Shown here: positions 60,626-64,000 of the stretch, one piece after another
Numbering within the stretch: the first letter of the stretch is position 1
How the letters are laid out: each line of letters starts with the position of its first letter
NCBI GenBank assembly: GCA_965249215.1
Contig: CBDFLN010000002.1
Location: forward strand, 868,001 to 932,000
Reading direction: 5' to 3'
From: G963667675 sp965249215
Lineage (GTDB): Bacteria; Chloroflexota; Dehalococcoidia; Lucifugimonadales; UBA3495
DNA length: 64,000 bases
The notes under the pieces: generated by a model
Told to the model about the DNA's origin: nothing
The model's input: only the letters and a program-made list of their open reading frames with translations
The model's database searches: none
Made by a program: the position numbers and the translations under genes

Positions 60626-62404
60626 TCAGGTGACGACTTCTTGGTAAGGAACGTAAAGGTCCGTGTCGCCGGCCAGCTGCTCCAGGACGCCCTCGACAAT
60701 GTGGTGGGGAGCGAAGGGCTCGCCGTCGTACTTGCGGATACTCCCGTCCACGGTGAACCCGGTCTCGCTGCGCAGATAGCGGAAGAACTGGCCGGAGTAG
60801 TTGTTCTCCACTATGATGGTCCGGCGGCAGTTGGAGAGTATCGCGGTCACGACGTCGGCATGGAAGGGAACAATCCACTTGATGGGCAGATGGTTTACCC
60901 TGACACCCTGGTCCGCCAACTGGGCCACCGCTTCGTTGATCACGCCGTAAGTCGACCCCCAACCAACCAGCGTCACCTGGGCGTCTTCAGGCCCCTCCAG
61001 GCGTGGCGGGTCAATGCCGTCGAGAGCATTCCCGAACTTGCGCGCCCGCTTCTCCACCATCATGCGGCGCTTGTGGGGATTGGTGAACTCGTCGCTGAGC
61101 AGCGTCCCGTCCTCGTCGTGCTCGTCGGTGGCGACCACGTGTATGCGTCCCTCCACTCCGGGAATGGTCCGGGGCGAGACGCCGCTTTCGGTGTCCTTGT
61201 ATCTAAGGTAGCCGTCGCCGGCGGCCGGGTCAAGGACCAACTCCCCCCGGTCGATGACGGGGTGCATGTCAATCTCGTCCGCGTCGACGCTGAACCGGCC
61301 CTCGGAAATCAACAGGTCGGAAATGATAATGCCCGGGCACTGGAACTTGTCCACCAGGTTGAACACCTCGGGTACGGTATTGAAGGCGTCCAGGGCGTTT
61401 AAGGGGGCGACGATGAAACGCTCGAAGTCTCCCTGGCTGGCGCCCAACGCCTGCCACAGGTCTCCCTGCTCGGTCTTGGTGGGCACGCCGGTCGACGGCC
61501 CGGCCCGTTGAACGTTGACGAACACGGCGGGGATTTCCATTATGCTGGCGCTGCCGATGGCCTCGGTCATCAGGGCGAAGCCGCCCCCGGAGGTGGCGCA
61601 CATGGCCCGGCAGCCGGCGTGGGCCGCGCCGATGACCATGTTGGCGACGCTGATCTCGTCCTCCGCCTGCCGCACCATGATACCCAGGCTCCTGGCGTTA
61701 GCCGCCATCCAGTGGAGGACTCCCGTGGCCGGGCTCATGGGGTAGGCGGCGTAGAACTTCACTCCCGCGGCCGCGCCCCCCATGGCGATAGCCTCGTTGC
61801 CGGCCCAGACGGCCAGCGGCTTGGGCCCGGTGGGAACGGCGCCGGGGAACGCCTGGAAGTTGTCCATGGCGTAGTCGTAGCCGGCCCGGGCTACTGATAC
61901 GTTCTCGTCCACCGCCGCCTGGCCCTGGCGCTGGAACCTTAGGGTCAAGCTGTCTTCCAGCACTTGGAAGTCCAGCCCCAGAAGGGCCATTACGGCCCCG
62001 ACGCCGACGGTGTTTTGAATAAGCCTGTTGCGACTCCTGGTCAACTGGGACACCGGGATGGGGCACAAGTCCGGCGCATCGTTGCCGTCCCCGGGCTTAA
62101 CGGTATCGGTGTTAAAGACCACGCGGCTGCCGGGACCCATGAGGCGCTGGTGGCGGTCCATGGTGTCCTGGTTCAGGCAGAAGAGCAGGTCGAGCTTGTC
62201 GCCGTGGGTGGCGATGGGGGCGTCGCAGACGCGCATGGTCAGGAATATGTGCCCGCCGCGAATGATGGACTGGTAGGCGTTGTAGGTGTTGAGGTGGAGC
62301 CCGCGCCTGACGAAAATACGGGCCAGCACGTCGCCGGGGGTTGCGATCCCCTGGCCCGCCTCTCCCCCGATGGCCATGGAAAAATCGAAGGTCCCGGAAG
62401 CCAT
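60626..62404 (-). CDS. korA: 2-oxoacid:ferredoxin oxidoreductase alpha subunit with fused gamma domain
   Basis: 592 residues. The N-terminal gamma domain (~1-190) has FSMAIGGEAGQGIATPGDVL and YNAYQSIIRGGHIFLTMRV. The alpha part has GNEAIAMGGAAAGVKFYAAY, PMSPATGVLHWM, QAEDEISVANMVIGAAHAG, CATSGGGFALMTEAIG, RAGPSTGVPTKTEQGDLWQA and VGWGSTYGVINEAVAQL. This gamma-alpha fusion is standard for Kor. The GPSTGVPTKTEQ loop is common in 2-oxoglutarate enzymes, but other 2-oxoacids are possible. Upstream of korB in the same operon; the dihydrolipoyl dehydrogenase gene lies 372 bp before it on the same strand. Confidence 0.93.
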   Translation of the reverse strand: MASGTFDFSMAIGGEAGQGIATPGDVLARIFVRRGLHLNTYNAYQSIIRGGHIFLTMRVCDAPIATHGDKLDLLFCLNQDTMDRHQRLMGPGSRVVFNTDTVKPGDGNDAPDLCPIPVSQLTRSRNRLIQNTVGVGAVMALLGLDFQVLEDSLTLRFQRQGQAAVDENVSVARAGYDYAMDNFQAFPGAVPTGPKPLAVWAGNEAIAMGGAAAGVKFYAAYPMSPATGVLHWMAANARSLGIMVRQAEDEISVANMVIGAAHAGCRAMCATSGGGFALMTEAIGSASIMEIPAVFVNVQRAGPSTGVPTKTEQGDLWQALGASQGDFERFIVAPLNALDAFNTVPEVFNLVDKFQCPGIIISDLLISEGRFSVDADEIDMHPVIDRGELVLDPAAGDGYLRYKDTESGVSPRTIPGVEGRIHVVATDEHDEDGTLLSDEFTNPHKRRMMVEKRARKFGNALDGIDPPRLEGPEDAQVTLVGWGSTYGVINEAVAQLADQGVRVNHLPIKWIVPFHADVVTAILSNCRRTIIVENNYSGQFFRYLRSETGFTVDGSIRKYDGEPFAPHHIVEGVLEQLAGDTDLYVPYQEVVT

Positions 62405-62688
62405 AGAGTCCCTCCTTTGGTTCAGCGGGGAAACCAGTCCTGTTTCAAGATTCCGCCGCTGCGGAGCTCCCCGGCTTTACTTCAGGCTGAGCGTCGCCAG
62501 GCTGTGGATTTCCTAAGACCGCCGCTTGCGGCCCGATAGGACTCTTATTCCAGTTTACCACCCCAGACAGTGCCGGGATAGACGAGGGAGGGGTTGGTAT
62601 AGCTGCTTTTGGGAGGGCGCTGGCGGGCGGGGTGGTCTATGCTGGTCTGATGGGGTGCGACACAATTGCTTGCTGCGCCCGCATCGGG

Positions 62689-62728
62689 GTAGGGGCGAAA
62701 AATCTTTCGCCCTGTCTTTCGCCCCTAC
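62689..62728. repeat. short palindrome GTAGGGGCGAAA/TTTCGCCCCTAC
   Basis: A perfect 12-bp inverted repeat (62689-62700 and 62717-62728) with internal AATC and TTTCGCCCTGTC. It lies between lpdA and korA. It could terminate lpdA transcripts, but no T-run follows; more likely another dispersed element. Otherwise the 372-bp gap has nothing recognised. Confidence 0.7.
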
Positions 62729-62776
62729 AGAACAGGGTGTTCTCCTATGGCGTTCTCAAAATCCACGGGCCCGGGT

Positions 62777-64000
62777 CTACATGTGCAGCACGCGCCCCTG
62801 GGCGGAGAGCGCCGCCTCCTTCAACATCTCGGATAGCGATGGGTGGGGGTGCACCGCCCATCCCAACTCCAACGTCGTCCCTTCCAAAAGCCTGGTCATG
62901 GCCAGCTCGCCCAGCAGCTCGGTAACCTCCGGGCCGATCATGTGGCCGCCCAATAGCTCCCCGGTCTGGTCATCCGTCACCAGCTTGACGATGCCTTCCG
63001 ACTCGCCCATGGCCAGGGCCTTGCCGTTGGCCTGGACGTTGAAGGTCCCCACATTGACCCCGTGTCCACGCTCCCTGGCCTGGGTTTCGGTCAACCCGAA
63101 ACTGCCTACCTGGGGCTGGCAGTAGGTGGCCCTGGGCATCATGGCATAGTCCAAGGGCTGGGTTTCCAACCCCGCTATGCGTTCGGCCGCCAGGACGCCC
63201 TGGGCCGATGCTGCGTGGGCCAGGGGCAGCTTGCCCGTCACGTCGCCGATGGCATAGACCCCCGCCGCCCCGGTTTCCATGTTGTCGTCCACCGGGATGC
63301 AGCCATCTTTCGTCGAGATTCCCAGCGCTTCCAGGCCCAGGTCTTCCACGTTGCCCTGGACGCCGCAGGCCACCAGGACTTTTTCGCACTCCAAAGCAGT
63401 CGCCTGCCCGTCCTTGTCCACCTTGACCGTCAGGCCGCCCGCCCCGCTTTCGACCCCCGTGACGCCCGCGCCGGTCACTACGTCGATGCCCTGCCGGGAG
63501 AAGCTGCGCTCCAGCAGCCGGCTGATGTCCTCGTCCTCGTTGGGGACCAGCCGGGGCAGGAGCTCCACCACGGTGACGTCGACGCCGTAGGTGCGGTAGA
63601 GATAGGCGAACTCCACGCCAATCGAACCCCCGCCCACGATCACTATCGAAGACGGCAGTTGCTCCAGGGTGATGGCCTCCCTGCTGGTGATTATGTTAAC
63701 TCCTTCGACTGGCAAGGCAGGCAGCGTCCGGGGCCGGGCGCCGGTGGCTATGATGATGTTGCGCGCCTGGAGTTCACGTCCCTCCGGGGATACCTGGACT
63801 GTGCCGTTCCCCAGCAGCCTGCCCCGGCCCTGTATGTGCTCGACCTTGTTCTTGCGGAGCAGGTAGCCGACGCCCCGGGTGTTGCGGGCGACCACCTTCC
63901 TGCTGCGTTTGACGGCCACCGAGTAATCGGCGTGGAAGTTGTCGAACCGAAACCCGAACTCGTCGGCCCGGTGCAGGTAGGAAAGAATTTCGGCGTTTTT
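62777..64000 (-). CDS. lpdA: dihydrolipoyl dehydrogenase (N-terminus beyond window)
   Basis: The frame is open to the window edge, adding NAEILSYLHRADEFGFRFDN to the 380 residues after the internal GTG 63919. The FAD-binding start and redox Cys pair are thus missing from view. The NAD domain is GGGSIGVEFAYLYRTYGVDV, the FAD motif AGVYAIGDVTGKLPLAHAAS, and the active-site end HPHPSLSEMLKEAAL. It reoxidises dihydrolipoamide in 2-oxoacid or glycine-cleavage complexes; other related flavoprotein disulfide reductases are less likely given the HPHPSLSE motif. Same strand as and upstream of korA. Confidence 0.92.
   Translation of the reverse strand, partial: KNAEILSYLHRADEFGFRFDNFHADYSVAVKRSRKVVARNTRGVGYLLRKNKVEHIQGRGRLLGNGTVQVSPEGRELQARNIIIATGARPRTLPALPVEGVNIITSREAITLEQLPSSIVIVGGGSIGVEFAYLYRTYGVDVTVVELLPRLVPNEDEDISRLLERSFSRQGIDVVTGAGVTGVESGAGGLTVKVDKDGQATALECEKVLVACGVQGNVEDLGLEALGISTKDGCIPVDDNMETGAAGVYAIGDVTGKLPLAHAASAQGVLAAERIAGLETQPLDYAMMPRATYCQPQVGSFGLTETQARERGHGVNVGTFNVQANGKALAMGESEGIVKLVTDDQTGELLGGHMIGPEVTELLGELAMTRLLEGTTLELGWAVHPHPSLSEMLKEAALSAQGRVLHM

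Noticed and set aside
62689..62728. Intrinsic terminator of lpdA
   Set aside because: The stem is good, but no T-run follows on either strand; kept as a repeat only.

Overview
This is a GC-rich bacterial chromosome segment. Its gene content fits an uncultivated Chloroflexota lineage, probably SAR202/Dehalococcoidia-like; this is inferred from gene content, as no rRNA is present. Supporting traits are the DapL lysine route, a KorAB-type ferredoxin oxidoreductase, an LLM-type (probably F420-dependent) oxidoreductase, an orphan molybdopterin hydroxylase subunit, adjacent acyl-CoA dehydrogenases, and several lipoproteins with Thr/Pro-rich linkers. About 10% of the window is dispersed or tandem repeat DNA of REP/MITE type.

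Layout. 0-6 kb: a housekeeping run on the + strand: end of a probable phosphoglycerate mutase, tpiA, miaA, dapF, a HicB/HicA toxin-antitoxin pair with frameshifted HicA, dapL and hflX. 6-9 kb: a repeat-containing lipoprotein flanked by two copies of a gene tail, three tandem tRNAs (Val, Leu, Arg), and a 15-copy 42-bp array ending in a long hairpin. 9-16.7 kb: a Memo-family protein, malic enzyme, an 88-bp array, a SagB/ThcOx-like oxidoreductase and a xanthine dehydrogenase-type subunit. 16.8-21.4 kb: a DddP-like M24 protein (candidate DMSP lyase), an intact IS1380-like element and an amidase. 21.5-30 kb: an oligopeptide-type binding lipoprotein, two tandem zinc dehydrogenases and two acyl-CoA dehydrogenases. 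30-35.4 kb: a repeat-dominated stretch with gene remnants around a benzoylformate decarboxylase-like enzyme.

35.5-44 kb: catabolic and maintenance genes: a hydroxyisobutyrate dehydrogenase-like enzyme, a second SagB-like protein, an EVE protein, an HpaI-type aldolase, a PepT-like peptidase, tRNA-Glu, a cupredoxin and an AIR-synthase-like protein. 44-49 kb: a small HTH gene with its own promoter and terminator, a protein made of seven 11-residue repeats, and a 1222-residue CHAT-like/STAND NTPase/TPR protein whose protease dyad is lost. 49-64 kb: an LLM oxidoreductase, MmgE/PrpD, an ECF sigma/anti-sigma pair, a double-length ThyX, a PPC-repeat lipoprotein, a VOC protein, korB-korA and the start-less end of a dihydrolipoyl dehydrogenase.

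The most notable observations are the DddP-like enzyme, the dyad-less CHAT-STAND-TPR protein, the fused ThyX whose signature is split between its halves, the HicBA pair coupled to dapF, and the nested repeat structures at 8.3-9.0 and 34.1-35.3 kb.
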